A stretch of 64,000 nucleotides of DNA from Ustilago trichophora (lineage: Eukaryota > Basidiomycota > Ustilaginomycetes > Ustilaginales > Ustilaginaceae): NCBI GenBank assembly GCA_900323505.1, contig OOIN01000001.1, positions 2,294,001 through 2,358,000 on the forward strand, written 5' to 3'. The notes beneath the pieces were generated by a model. That model was given only the letters and a program-made list of their open reading frames with translations, had not been told where the DNA came from and ran no database searches. Position 1 is the first letter of the stretch. Each line of letters opens with the position of its first letter. Positions 50,639 through 60,586 of the stretch are shown here, one piece after another. The translations under genes were made by a program, and so were the position numbers.

Positions 50639-52696
50639 ATGCCTACTGCCAAGCGCAAAGCTACAGCCTCCCCCGCTGCCTCCGACGACGATGGAGCAGC
50701 ACTCGAGATCGATCAGCAGCTCTCCGATACCGAGCAGCCATCCTCAAATAAACGTCCCAACCTCTCCTCAACGTCTTCGCTCCAATCCTCAGAAAGCACC
50801 CTTCGCCAGCTTCAATTAGAGATCCTCGAGCAACTGCTTCCGCTGCAGAAACGACGCTGTCTCGAAACCCTCGTCGGCGGCCTTCCCCCAATCCCGACCG
50901 ACCAACCTCCGGTAGCCTCGACGAGCACCCTCCCCAGCCGCCCTATCGACGATGAGGATGACGAGGATGCAGCCGTTTTCACCGACACCACTAAGCAAGA
51001 CAACAACAGCTCAACCCTCACCAACCAAGCTTCAGCATGCGTAGGCCTGCAGGACGAATGGCACACCCTCCACAGCATGCTACATGCTACTGTGACCCGT
51101 GAGGAGAGCAACAGCTGTTTGCTCATTGGCGCTGCTGGTTCTGGCAAAAGCCTGCTTGTCGATTCCGTTCTCCAATCGATCGCCTCTTCCTCCTCCAGTA
51201 AAGATGGGGCCGAAAGCAAACCCTACTACCACGTCCATCTCGCAGGCACGGTCCAAATCAACGATAGGTCCGCGATGAAGGAGATGGCCCAGCAGCTTAT
51301 CCTACAGGGCGCTTTCACAGAAGACGACGTGGGGGAGGCAATGGATACACAGTCCCTTTCAGACGATGACGACGAACAAGGACCCTCTACCAAAGCAGGT
51401 GGAGACGATCACGTGTTCGGAGGAGAGGATTCGGACGAAGACAGCGAGATCGCACCCGCCGTTGCCAACAACAACGACGAAGAGGCCGAAATCCAAGACG
51501 AATTGGCAGGCGCAATCTTGAGCTCGCTCAACAACATTATTGCGCACATTATCGCGCTGCTCTCCAACACCTCTTCTTCCAATCCAGCAGGAGGGGCGAC
51601 AGGAGGTAGAAAGCCGCTGGTGATCACCTTGGACGACTTTGATCTGTTCACCGCCAGGCCGAGGCAGGCAATGCTGTATTGCTTGTTGGATGCCGTCCAG
51701 GCAGCGAGCTATGGGGCTGGGTTGGCAGTTGTGGGATTGACGAGTAGAGTCGATACCGTAGATCTGTTGGAGAAGCGGGTAAAGAGCAGATTCAGTCATC
51801 GCATATTGCACGTTCGACCGCCATCTTCTTACGAGCTCTTTGAACGCATAGTTCGAAACGCACTCTCGCCTCTTTCCCGCGCCCAACTGCCTACCACAAT
51901 CTCACCCGACCACTACGGCAAATTCACCACCTCCTGGACTACAGACATTACAACCCTCCTCAACCACCCACACATCCACGATATCCTACGAGGGATCTAC
52001 GAACTATCCAACGACATTCGAATGCTTTATCGCGTTCTCACTCCAGCCATTGCCAAACTTGACCTTCTCGAACCCGCATTCGACCTTCCACTCCTCCTCT
52101 CCACCGCATCGGTCGAAGTAGGCGATGGAATGCTATCCATCCTTCGCGATCTAACCGAACCCGAAATGGCCCTCTTAATCGCCGTGAAACATCTCCAAAC
52201 TCGCGATCGATCGGTGTTCAACTTCGAGATGTGCTACGATGAACTTCGCCGTTTCGCCGCAAGAGACGCCAGAGAGCGTCAAGCTGCCTCGACCGGTTCC
52301 AACTCTCTCGAACTTGGCGCGGGAGCAGCATCAGCAGCAGCAGCAGCAGGAGGAGGAGGAGGAGGAGGGGGGGTTTTGTCAGGATCGGCGGTGACAACCC
52401 CTTTCTACGCGGATAGGAAGATCGCTCTGATGGCATTCCACACTTTGTTGAGTTTGGAATTCTTACTGCCTGAGAACTATGTGAGTAGCTTGAGTATTAG
52501 TAATCCGGTGGCCAAGCCAAGTGCGGTTCCTTTTGCTGGTCAAACGGGCAGGGCGAATCAGAATACTATTAGGAAAGAGTTTTGGAAAGTGAGGTGTATC
52601 TTAACGCCCAATCTCATCGTACAGGCGGTCAAGGATAGGCAGAGACCTGTAGCCGTCAGTTCGGCTTTGGTAAAATGGGCTAGTTCGCACGGTTAA
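50639..52696 (+). CDS. ORC4: Origin recognition complex subunit 4
   Basis: The protein has 685 residues; human ORC4 has 436. Orc4 is an AAA+ subunit of the complex that marks replication origins and loads MCM. Walker A is GAAGSGKS near 164-171. The core VITLDDFDLF (Walker B, near 328-337) and VVGLTSRVDTVDLLEKRVKSRFSHR (sensor 1 and following helix) match ORC4 closely. A winged-helix domain follows (LTEPEMALLIAVKHLQTR, FNFEMCYDELRRF). Two features are unusual: an acidic insert of about 60 residues near 229-290 between the Walker motifs, and Asp in place of the usual Walker B Glu. An Ala/Gly-rich tract lies near 555-580. The ATG at 50639 is the first in the long frame. Confidence 0.94.
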   Translation: MPTAKRKATASPAASDDDGAALEIDQQLSDTEQPSSNKRPNLSSTSSLQSSESTLRQLQLEILEQLLPLQKRRCLETLVGGLPPIPTDQPPVASTSTLPSRPIDDEDDEDAAVFTDTTKQDNNSSTLTNQASACVGLQDEWHTLHSMLHATVTREESNSCLLIGAAGSGKSLLVDSVLQSIASSSSSKDGAESKPYYHVHLAGTVQINDRSAMKEMAQQLILQGAFTEDDVGEAMDTQSLSDDDDEQGPSTKAGGDDHVFGGEDSDEDSEIAPAVANNNDEEAEIQDELAGAILSSLNNIIAHIIALLSNTSSSNPAGGATGGRKPLVITLDDFDLFTARPRQAMLYCLLDAVQAASYGAGLAVVGLTSRVDTVDLLEKRVKSRFSHRILHVRPPSSYELFERIVRNALSPLSRAQLPTTISPDHYGKFTTSWTTDITTLLNHPHIHDILRGIYELSNDIRMLYRVLTPAIAKLDLLEPAFDLPLLLSTASVEVGDGMLSILRDLTEPEMALLIAVKHLQTRDRSVFNFEMCYDELRRFAARDARERQAASTGSNSLELGAGAASAAAAAGGGGGGGGVLSGSAVTTPFYADRKIALMAFHTLLSLEFLLPENYVSSLSISNPVAKPSAVPFAGQTGRANQNTIRKEFWKVRCILTPNLIVQAVKDRQRPVAVSSALVKWASSHG

Positions 52697-52746
52697 TCGC
52701 ATCATCAGCAACAGCAGCACACTAGCAATCAAATCCATCGCACGCA

Positions 52747-52750
<4 letters not shown>

Positions 52751-52780
<30 letters not shown>

Positions 52781-52790
52781 GTCAAAGCGG

Positions 52791-52830
<40 letters not shown>
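52751..52830. repeat. (CA)14 microsatellite and 40-base poly(A) tract
   Basis: CA repeat 52751-52778, then agtcaaagcgg and A40 at 52791-52830, in the 200-base convergent gap between ORC4 and the remodeller. Confidence 0.95.
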
Positions 52831-52832
<2 letters not shown>

Positions 52833-52897
52833 GCAACAGAGCTTCAAATCAAAACACGCAAATCGAGACTGAGCTCTCAAGTGATCTTCTTACAAAG

Positions 52898-55800
52898 TTA
52901 TGCAAAGGGAGGCACCAGCGGACCTTGCCCACTCTGCGCCCGTGGACCGTTCAACTTCCTCGCCATGACCTTGATCGTCGTCTTGATCGTCGCCACGTCC
53001 GAGTCGCCGTCTGTAAGACCTCGTGCGCTGAGTACGCGCAGCTGATCGCACAGCTGGAACCAACGAGCCGAGGCACGTGTGACGTCCTGCATCTCTGGAC
53101 AGCGGTTGAGATAGTGGAATGCGCCACCGCAGATGATGCAGGTCTGTGCCGAGATGGTGAAAGTGGGTCCGTCGTCGTCGTCGGCATTGCTGCCAACGTC
53201 GAGAGCGTTGAAGGGAGGGAAGCCGTCGCCGGGCAGGCCTTGCAGCGAGGGAGAGGGCGAAGGACCCATGGACGAGCGAGGCGAGCCACCAATGCTACTT
53301 CGCGAAGACTTGACGCGCGGCTTGCGATAGTTGACCGCCACATCCAAGTTGAGCTTGTTCAGCTCCTTCTTCGAAACGTCGACCCTCATCGGACTTCCAC
53401 CAGAGAAGGCTGACAGACGCGACAGGGCAGCAGCTACTCGGTTGGGCTTGCCTTGAGAAGATGTAGGTGTCGATGCCGAAGGTGTAGAGGCCGCCGAGCT
53501 CGCAGCAGGAACCGATGCGGGAGGTCCCATGACATCCGGATCCACAAACATGTCTGATCGAGGCATGCCCGAGCGGACCGAAAGCTTGGCTGGCCCATAC
53601 ACTGGCCGCACACCCGCGCCCTCGATAAACCTCTGCACGATCAACATCAAGTTCGGAGATGTCGTTGACGAAGGATTAGAGGCGACGAGCTGCGCAATTT
53701 TGGTCAACTCTGCATCGTCGCGGGTGGCGATGCCACTCAGCCAAGCCTCCAATCGAGGCTTCTCTCTGAGCACCTCCACTGCAGCTGCACTGGTCAGCGG
53801 GGTCGGCGGTGGAAGAGATGAACCGTTCGCAGGAGGCGAGTCAGCGATTTCAATCACGGTCGCTGCCGGCTTGCCAGCCTGTGCCTGGTTCCAGTCTGCG
53901 ATGGGAGCCAACCAAGGCGGCTGGGTCTTGGGTCGACGTAGCGCCAGCACCATGTAGGTGGCACTTCGAAGCAAGAGTTCTCGGATCTTTCTCCAATCGA
54001 GGGCGATGGCACCACCGTGAGGAAGAGCAAGGATCTGTGTAGGAACCGACTCCTCCGCGATGATGCTGAACGCCGCTTCGAACAGGGCGCGAGGCACGCT
54101 GAAGGTTTGCATGTAGTAGTTGATGTGCGTGTTGGTCAGTTGGAAGCGCAAGTGGGGTGGTGGCAGATCCGGCACACTGTCGCTGAGGGATCTCGTGGCA
54201 ACGTCCCGGGCAAACTCGCTGTCAGGCAGAAGCGAAAGCATCACTCTGCGCATGGCTGCCAAGTGACCTGCACGCACATTCGCGACCGGGAGAGACAGAT
54301 CGATGTCACCGAGAGGCTCTGGGCGAGGCAGCCGGTGCTCAGCGATGAGCTCGCGTTGCAGTGGAGCGAGGCTCGGCGGCGATAGCTTGCTTTTCTTGGC
54401 TGCCGATGCAGGGGGTGCTGCTGTAGCTTTGCCAGGCTTGGCAGCGGGCGCTTTCGTCTTTGCAGCAGCGCTAACGGCAGCAGCTGGTGCAGTAGCGGCT
54501 GTGGAAGTCGAAGGAACAGGAGATGAGGCAACGGCTGCACCAGAACCGCCAGTAGAAGCCTTAGCCGCGGCTGCAGCTGCGGCTGCGGCCACGGCAGTGT
54601 TGGACGACTTGAGCTGCCGACGTCGCAAAGCCTGTACAGCAGGAAGGAGCTCGTCTTCCTCCTGTACAGCATCCACCAGCTCATGGTCATCGCTGTCGCT
54701 GACAGCGTCGGCTTCCTTAAAGTCTTCGTCGACGACCGGCTTGGGCACCTTCTTGGGTCGTCCAGGACCCCGCTTGACTGGTGCTGGGGGTGGGTTCTCG
54801 GCAGCCTCCTCCTCTGCGAGCATCGCCTTGATGCGGTCTCGCCTCGAGGCGCGCTTCTCCTGTGCCTCTCTCTCGCGCATCTCCTCGGCACGCTTGGCTG
54901 CATCTTCTCGATGCTTTTGCAGCAGATCAGCCCAGAAATCATCGTCGACCGCCGCTGTTGGCGCAACGCCTTGCGCGTCCGTGTCTGCCTGTTCAATTTC
55001 CCACACTCGAGCATACGAGAAATTGCCTTTCGGCTCGCCATTCGCGTCGTTGGCGTCGTGTTGATCCTTGTCGTCGTCATCAACAGCGTCCTCGCGGCGC
55101 CGCAAGAGCGAGTCGAGATCCTCGTCTGTGTAGCGAATGTCGCGCTCCGACTCCTCCGTGCCGCCCTCAGCGAACAGAGCTTGCGCACCGAACTTGAGGA
55201 TCGACTCGAGCTCCACTGGCCTTTCCTCCTCATTATCCAGGTTTTGGACGATGAGGTGCTCCAGCATCATCTTGCGCTTGGCTCCTTCGATGATCCTCTC
55301 CTCGGCCGTACCCTTGCACATGAGGGTGAAGACAAGCAGCTTCTTGGTCTGACCGATACGGTGCGCACGTGCAATCGCCTGCATGTCTACGTGTGGATTC
55401 CAGTCAGGATCCATAATGATGACCGTGTCGGCGGTGGCGAGGTTGATACCGACACCACCCGCACGCGTACTGATCATGTAGATAAAGTACGGCGAGTCGG
55501 GCGCATTGAAGGCGTCAATGCCCTTCTGACGCTGCTTCTGACCAACATCGCCATCCAGACGCAGGTACTTGTACCCTTCGCCACGCAGGAAGACCTCAAC
55601 AATATCGAGATTGATGACAAACTGCGAGAAGAGCAAAATGCGGTGGCCACCGGCTTTGAGTTTGGGGAGCAGTCGCTGGAGAAGCGCAAGCTTGGCACTG
55701 GCATCGATCAGTCGCTGATGCTCCCACGTTGCCTCGTAATTGGCTTCACCTTCGAGCGTCTCGAGATCCGGCGCGATGAGGTAGGGATGTTGGATGCACT

Positions 55801-58800
55801 TGCGCAGCTGCATGAGCGTGTTGTTGAGGTTGGTGATCGTGGACTTTTTGCCCTTCTTCGCGCCCGTCTCGCGAGATGCTGCAAGCGCCTGAATGTCTTC
55901 GATGTTGGACTGGAGGATGGAACGGTAGATCCGCTTTTGGATGGGACGAAGCGACGTCGGTACAATGAGCTCAATCTTGGGCGGCAGATCAAGCACTTCC
56001 TTCTTGAGACGGCGAAGGAAGTACGGCTTCAAGCGCTTCTGGAGCTCCTCGATCACCTCTGGCTTGAGCACGCTGTACTCGTTTTCGAGCGCTTTGACGT
56101 CCTTCCACTGTCCTCCAGGCTCGAGCCAGTTCAGCAGATTGAAGAGCTCGGTCACATTGTTGTTTAGAGGCGTGCCGGTCATGATGACGCGATGCTCCGC
56201 ATGCAGCTCATTCAGACGCTTCATCAGCAACGATTTGCCCGACTTGAGATTCTGGCCTTCATCGACGATGACGACGTCCCAATGCTCTACCTTTCTCAGC
56301 GGCAGCGAGTCGATTCGCACGCTGGTGTCGGAAGCAATGACGACGTGGAACTTGATGGGTCGGATCGAGCCGCTCATCTTGTCGAGCGTCTTCTTGGAGT
56401 GGAAGAACTCGTACTTGGAGATCATGTCTCGCGCTTCGCCTTCGCCCCAGTATGGCACCACGCGGAACTGCGGCATCCACTTTTCGAATTCGCGCATCCA
56501 ATTGGGAAGCGTCGAGTTGGGCACCACAACCAGGAATGGCCCGGCTTTGCCCTCCTTCCAGATGGATGCCAGGAAGGTGATGATCTGGACAGTCTTACCG
56601 AGACCCATCTCGTCGGCGAGGATGCCAGGCTTCTGATTGTACCAGCCGTATCGGAGCCAATTGACACCCTCCAACTGGAAATCAATCAGGTCGCCGCCCT
56701 CGATGCAGTGAGGTTGGTCTTCGAGAGCTCGGAAGCGTGTGCCGGACCTGGCAAGGCGACGCTCACGCTTGCTGCGCTTCTCGTCGGACGTCAGGGCCGG
56801 GAAGGTGACCTTTTGGGCCACCAGGAATGCACGGTACGCCTCTTGGGTGTCGTAGTAGATGTCGGACTGTTTGCGTCGCGTCGGAGGATCTTCCCACGTC
56901 GAGCCCTCGTACGGCTGATCCTGCCACTTGATGAGAAGCTTGGCCACGTGCACCCAGCTGCGGACGTAGTCGGAAGGCTCCAGCTTGTTCAGTGGGACCA
57001 TGTCGGAGCTGATAATCTCTCCGCCAGGATCTTCGTCATCGTCGTCCTTCTTGATCGAAAAGAAGTACTTGACAGCCAAAATACGATCGGGCGTTCTCCA
57101 CGTCTTGGGAATGCGGCGCTGAGCGTCGGGCATGGGACCGGGCGGACCGATGTCGACCTCACCCGTTTCATCCACCTTGAGGGTCTTCTTGACGGATCTC
57201 GTCTCCCTCATTGGCGTTGATGGCAATGCTCGGCCGCCTCCGAGAGCGAGCGAGGCGCGATTTCTGCGTGCGCTAGCCAACGCAGCGGTCGACTCGATGA
57301 GCTCAGCAGGCTCCAGCTCGAGTCGACTCCCCTTGGCAAGGAAATGAGAAAGCAGGGTCTGATGGAGAATGCGGATCCAGTCGTGAGGGACCCATTCTGT
57401 TTCGCGGAAGGACCTGCCTTTGAACTTGACGAGGTACTCGCGCGGCAGATTCTCTCGGGGCGACAGTACTGCATAGTCGGCGCGCTTGGCCTCTTCGTCA
57501 TTCCAAAGAGAGCGGTCGAGCTGGCGCCAGGCGACGATCTTGTCCACGGCTGGCCAGCGGTGGCAGTCTGAGCAAAGCCAGTCTTTCTCTTGGATCGACT
57601 TGGCAACCTCCTCGATTGACATGTCCGTGTCGGTTTGGGCGCGTGCAAGACACTCGTAGTGCGTGGCACGTGAGCATCTTTTACATCGGAAGAGCTTGGA
57701 GGCCGTCAATTCGGCCGGCGGATCGGGATACTGATTCAGTACAGCATCCGTGAAGCCGAGCTGTTCGCCGACGGGGCGCTCGCCACGAACATCGGCCTTG
57801 CAAAGGGTGCAGTACGAGGCATAGCCAACGCAGTCGGGGCATGAGTCCGTGTCGACCATCTCGTCAATGTCGATTCGACGAATGGGTGCGGGTGCAGGGG
57901 CTTGCTCTCCGAAGACCGACCGATGGCGCCTCGCCCTTTCTGTGTTGATACCGACGAGGATGACTTTTTGCGTGTCCAAAGGAAGGCAGCCCCAGTGCCA
58001 GGAGACGGAGCAGGTCTTGCACTCGAACCAGCCTCCACGATCCTCGAGCACCTCGATCCATTCCTCGGCCGCCTGAACGGCTGTGACGGCTCCCCACGCG
58101 TCATCCACAAGCGCCTTGCGTGCACGTCCACGCGAGTCGATGCGTTCTGGCGACTTGTTGCGAAGCTTTTTGTTTTCGAGGTTCTGCGCGCGCTTGAGCT
58201 GACCGAGCGCCTTGTTGTAGAGAGGCAAGGCTGGACCGTCCGTGCAACGCTTGCAGCCCGGCCAGTGACGATCGGTCTGCGCCTCGGGCTGCTGGTAAGG
58301 CTCCGCGCTCTCGGACGAAGAGGCACTTTCGGCGTCGGAAACAACCTGAACTTCTTCGTCACCGTTGACATCGTCTTCGGTCTGCTCTTCCTCGCTGGAC
58401 TGCTCCGAAAAGCTGTAACTAGCCTCGATGCCATCGAAGAAGGGAACGCTGTTCAGATCACTAGACATGAGTGCCTCGTCGATGGTGATGACAGGCGCAT
58501 CGGTAAGAGCGGGTGGGTCCGTGATGGGCTCTGGAAGCTCTCCCTGCAAGGCGAATCGCATCTTGGGAGTACGAACACGGGCGACACGAGTACGTTTGAC
58601 GGTCGCCTTCCTGCGCGGGACTGCCCGAGTTTGCCTGCGTCGAGTAGCACCTTTGGATGTACTCCTGCTGAGACGACGACGCTTGGCTCCCGAGGCCGAC
58701 CTAGGAGCCGCGGTCCTTTTGCGCTTGGTGCGCCTGCCGTACTCGTCAGAATCATCGGAAGTCTCCAATTCGTCTTCCTCTTGTTGGTCGTCATCCTCCT

Positions 58801-59836
58801 CCTCCTCGTCCTCTTCGTCTTCAAAGTTATCTTCGTCGTCTTCGTCATCCTCTGTTGAGCGACGATGAGATCGGCTCTTTGCAGCTTGATGACGTTGTCT
58901 TCGCGGTCGAAAGATCTTGTTGAAGTCGTCTTCGTCATCATCTTCGTCATCATCGTCGTCATCGACAACGAATGAGCGCATGGACTTCGCCGGGCGGGAG
59001 CTGGAGGATTTGGAAGGTCTGGAGCGGCTCCTTGTGCTGGTGCGTGCGTTCCGCGTAGGGCCATTGCTCTGTGTTCGACGCGTCGACCTGCGTATCGGTT
59101 CTGCAGCATCACTCGAGTCGTCAAGATCGTCGATCTCTTGCTGCAGCGAGTCGTTGTCTCGACCAGAGAGATTGACATCTTGGTCTTCGCTGGCGTTGTC
59201 CGAGTCATTGCTGAGCAAGGGTCGGCGCTGGCGTTGTGGAGGCCGTCTCGCGGAGACGGAGAAATGAGCAGCGGATGGACGTGAATGGCTCATGCTGGAG
59301 CGTGTGGTTGAGCGCGAGGCCGATTTGGATGTCTTCTTCGTTGTCTCTTTCGCGCGCTTGGTCGAACTGCGCGATCCGCCTCCGTTCATGGAAGCAATGA
59401 TGTCGTCGATGTCGATATCACTATCATCGCTCTCCTCTTCCTCGTCATCCTCTTCATCTCTCTCGTTCATTTGAACATCATCCTCGTCCTCCTCAACAAA
59501 GGAATCCCGACGCGTTCTGCGCCTCGGACTGGTTGTCTCTGTGCGTCGAGTGGATCTCGATGTCGGTGTCCATCCACGTGGTTTTCCCCTTCGTGCGGTG
59601 GATCCACTGGTACGGGCCGAGCTGGGACCAGCTGCGGATGTCGATCTCGAGGTTGACCGCTGAGAACTCTGCGTGCTTGTATGGAACGATCGCGGAACTA
59701 CGGCAGACGCCTTGCCCTTGCTACTTTTGGAAGTCTTTGTGTTGAGGGATCGAATATCTTCATCATCCGACAGGAATGACAGGTCAATGTCGTCTTCCTC
59801 AAACTTGGACCGCGCGGCGCGCGATGAGGGTGGCAT
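52898..59836 (-). CDS. CHD3/Mi-2-like ATP-dependent chromatin remodeller
   Basis: The protein has 2312 residues in one exon. About 500 residues of Ser/Arg/Asp-rich disorder open it. Zinc-finger clusters of PHD type follow: CKRC near 525, CKTCSVSWHWGC near 605, CPDC/CTLC near 665, CKRCSRATHYEC near 717, CSDC near 755. A chromodomain (YLVKFKGRSFRETEWVPHDW, near 800) and a second chromo-like unit (LIKWQDQPYEGSTWE, near 955) come next. The SNF2 ATPase has DEMGLGKT near 1070 and motif II DEGQ near 1190 instead of DEAH. The helicase lobe has RLDGDVGQKQRQ and ARAHRIGQ near 1490. A C-terminal C-x2-C-x4-H-x4-C knuckle (CIICGGAFHYLNRC) lies near 2230. The layout resembles S. pombe Mit1 of the SHREC silencing complex. 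The start at 59836 was chosen because upstream in-frame sequence is non-conserved. Confidence 0.93.
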   Translation of the reverse strand: MPPSSRAARSKFEEDDIDLSFLSDDEDIRSLNTKTSKSSKGKASAVVPRSFHTSTQSSQRSTSRSTSAAGPSSARTSGSTARRGKPRGWTPTSRSTRRTETTSPRRRTRRDSFVEEDEDDVQMNERDEEDDEEEESDDSDIDIDDIIASMNGGGSRSSTKRAKETTKKTSKSASRSTTRSSMSHSRPSAAHFSVSARRPPQRQRRPLLSNDSDNASEDQDVNLSGRDNDSLQQEIDDLDDSSDAAEPIRRSTRRTQSNGPTRNARTSTRSRSRPSKSSSSRPAKSMRSFVVDDDDDDEDDDEDDFNKIFRPRRQRHQAAKSRSHRRSTEDDEDDEDNFEDEEDEEEEDDDQQEEDELETSDDSDEYGRRTKRKRTAAPRSASGAKRRRLSRSTSKGATRRRQTRAVPRRKATVKRTRVARVRTPKMRFALQGELPEPITDPPALTDAPVITIDEALMSSDLNSVPFFDGIEASYSFSEQSSEEEQTEDDVNGDEEVQVVSDAESASSSESAEPYQQPEAQTDRHWPGCKRCTDGPALPLYNKALGQLKRAQNLENKKLRNKSPERIDSRGRARKALVDDAWGAVTAVQAAEEWIEVLEDRGGWFECKTCSVSWHWGCLPLDTQKVILVGINTERARRHRSVFGEQAPAPAPIRRIDIDEMVDTDSCPDCVGYASYCTLCKADVRGERPVGEQLGFTDAVLNQYPDPPAELTASKLFRCKRCSRATHYECLARAQTDTDMSIEEVAKSIQEKDWLCSDCHRWPAVDKIVAWRQLDRSLWNDEEAKRADYAVLSPRENLPREYLVKFKGRSFRETEWVPHDWIRILHQTLLSHFLAKGSRLELEPAELIESTAALASARRNRASLALGGGRALPSTPMRETRSVKKTLKVDETGEVDIGPPGPMPDAQRRIPKTWRTPDRILAVKYFFSIKKDDDDEDPGGEIISSDMVPLNKLEPSDYVRSWVHVAKLLIKWQDQPYEGSTWEDPPTRRKQSDIYYDTQEAYRAFLVAQKVTFPALTSDEKRSKRERRLARSGTRFRALEDQPHCIEGGDLIDFQLEGVNWLRYGWYNQKPGILADEMGLGKTVQIITFLASIWKEGKAGPFLVVVPNSTLPNWMREFEKWMPQFRVVPYWGEGEARDMISKYEFFHSKKTLDKMSGSIRPIKFHVVIASDTSVRIDSLPLRKVEHWDVVIVDEGQNLKSGKSLLMKRLNELHAEHRVIMTGTPLNNNVTELFNLLNWLEPGGQWKDVKALENEYSVLKPEVIEELQKRLKPYFLRRLKKEVLDLPPKIELIVPTSLRPIQKRIYRSILQSNIEDIQALAASRETGAKKGKKSTITNLNNTLMQLRKCIQHPYLIAPDLETLEGEANYEATWEHQRLIDASAKLALLQRLLPKLKAGGHRILLFSQFVINLDIVEVFLRGEGYKYLRLDGDVGQKQRQKGIDAFNAPDSPYFIYMISTRAGGVGINLATADTVIIMDPDWNPHVDMQAIARAHRIGQTKKLLVFTLMCKGTAEERIIEGAKRKMMLEHLIVQNLDNEEERPVELESILKFGAQALFAEGGTEESERDIRYTDEDLDSLLRRREDAVDDDDKDQHDANDANGEPKGNFSYARVWEIEQADTDAQGVAPTAAVDDDFWADLLQKHREDAAKRAEEMREREAQEKRASRRDRIKAMLAEEEAAENPPPAPVKRGPGRPKKVPKPVVDEDFKEADAVSDSDDHELVDAVQEEDELLPAVQALRRRQLKSSNTAVAAAAAAAAAKASTGGSGAAVASSPVPSTSTAATAPAAAVSAAAKTKAPAAKPGKATAAPPASAAKKSKLSPPSLAPLQRELIAEHRLPRPEPLGDIDLSLPVANVRAGHLAAMRRVMLSLLPDSEFARDVATRSLSDSVPDLPPPHLRFQLTNTHINYYMQTFSVPRALFEAAFSIIAEESVPTQILALPHGGAIALDWRKIRELLLRSATYMVLALRRPKTQPPWLAPIADWNQAQAGKPAATVIEIADSPPANGSSLPPPTPLTSAAAVEVLREKPRLEAWLSGIATRDDAELTKIAQLVASNPSSTTSPNLMLIVQRFIEGAGVRPVYGPAKLSVRSGMPRSDMFVDPDVMGPPASVPAASSAASTPSASTPTSSQGKPNRVAAALSRLSAFSGGSPMRVDVSKKELNKLNLDVAVNYRKPRVKSSRSSIGGSPRSSMGPSPSPSLQGLPGDGFPPFNALDVGSNADDDDGPTFTISAQTCIICGGAFHYLNRCPEMQDVTRASARWFQLCDQLRVLSARGLTDGDSDVATIKTTIKVMARKLNGPRAQSGQGPLVPPFA

Positions 59837-60586
59837 ACCGAGACGCTGAACTGGGGTGGATGAGATTCCTGTTGTTTCTGCTTCTCCTTTGCAAGTGTCG
59901 ATCTGCACGGAGCAGCGCGGCGCGGCTGGGCTGGTGGATTGGCGTGATCGTAGTGATCGTCGAGCTGTATAGCCCCTATTAGACCTATGACAGAGCTGTA
60001 GATGTGCGAAAGGATGCAGGAAGCAGAAGAGGGAATTTTGATGATGATGGGTAGATGGCGAGTGAGACGAAACTCGACTCGAACTGAGTTGATTAGGGTC
60101 CAAGCGCGACAGCCATCCGCAGACCAACGCAACGCCGTTAAAATTCTCTCTCTCTCTGAAATTCAAGCTGAAATGAAGGAATCCGCATTTCTGCCCTGGG
60201 TGACTACTCAACGCGACACGCGACTCAGCAAGAGTCAAAGAGGCGCAAAGTCACAGAGAGAGTCGAGGTGTGTGTCTGAGAGAGAGAGAGAAGTGACACT
60301 TTTCGGAATGTCCGACTCGTTGCTAACTCCACTCAACACTTTGTACTGGCTCTCTCTTCTCTCTCTCTCATATTCTTTCTCACAGCATCGGCACCTTTCC
60401 TTTGACCCACAACATCATACCATTATCATCAAAACCGCTCGGAGATCGAAGCTCAGTTGTTGAAAAAAGGCCAAAAAAAAAGCGACACTCACATCGGACC
60501 AACCTAAGCTGTAACCAACACCATCGGAATCATCCGCTCCCAGACCGTCACTCCTCCACTGCAGCAGCGATATACATCGTTCAACA
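59837..60586. promoter_or_regulatory. Divergent promoter, remodeller / RFC4
   Basis: A 750-base gap between two divergent chromatin and replication genes. CT/GA microsatellites occur near 60143-60158, 60278-60291 and 60350-60370. No TATA box was seen. The frame of the remodeller remains open for 134 codons into this region without family support. Confidence 0.5.

Noticed and set aside
48080..52830. Poly(A) tracts as retrotransposon or processed-gene tails
   Set aside because: No coding remnant, target-site duplication or repeat copy was seen beside them; slippage is simpler.
54683..56167. 494-codon plus-strand ORF inside the remodeller gene
   Set aside because: Antisense to the SNF2 ATPase region, which has intact helicase motifs on the minus strand.
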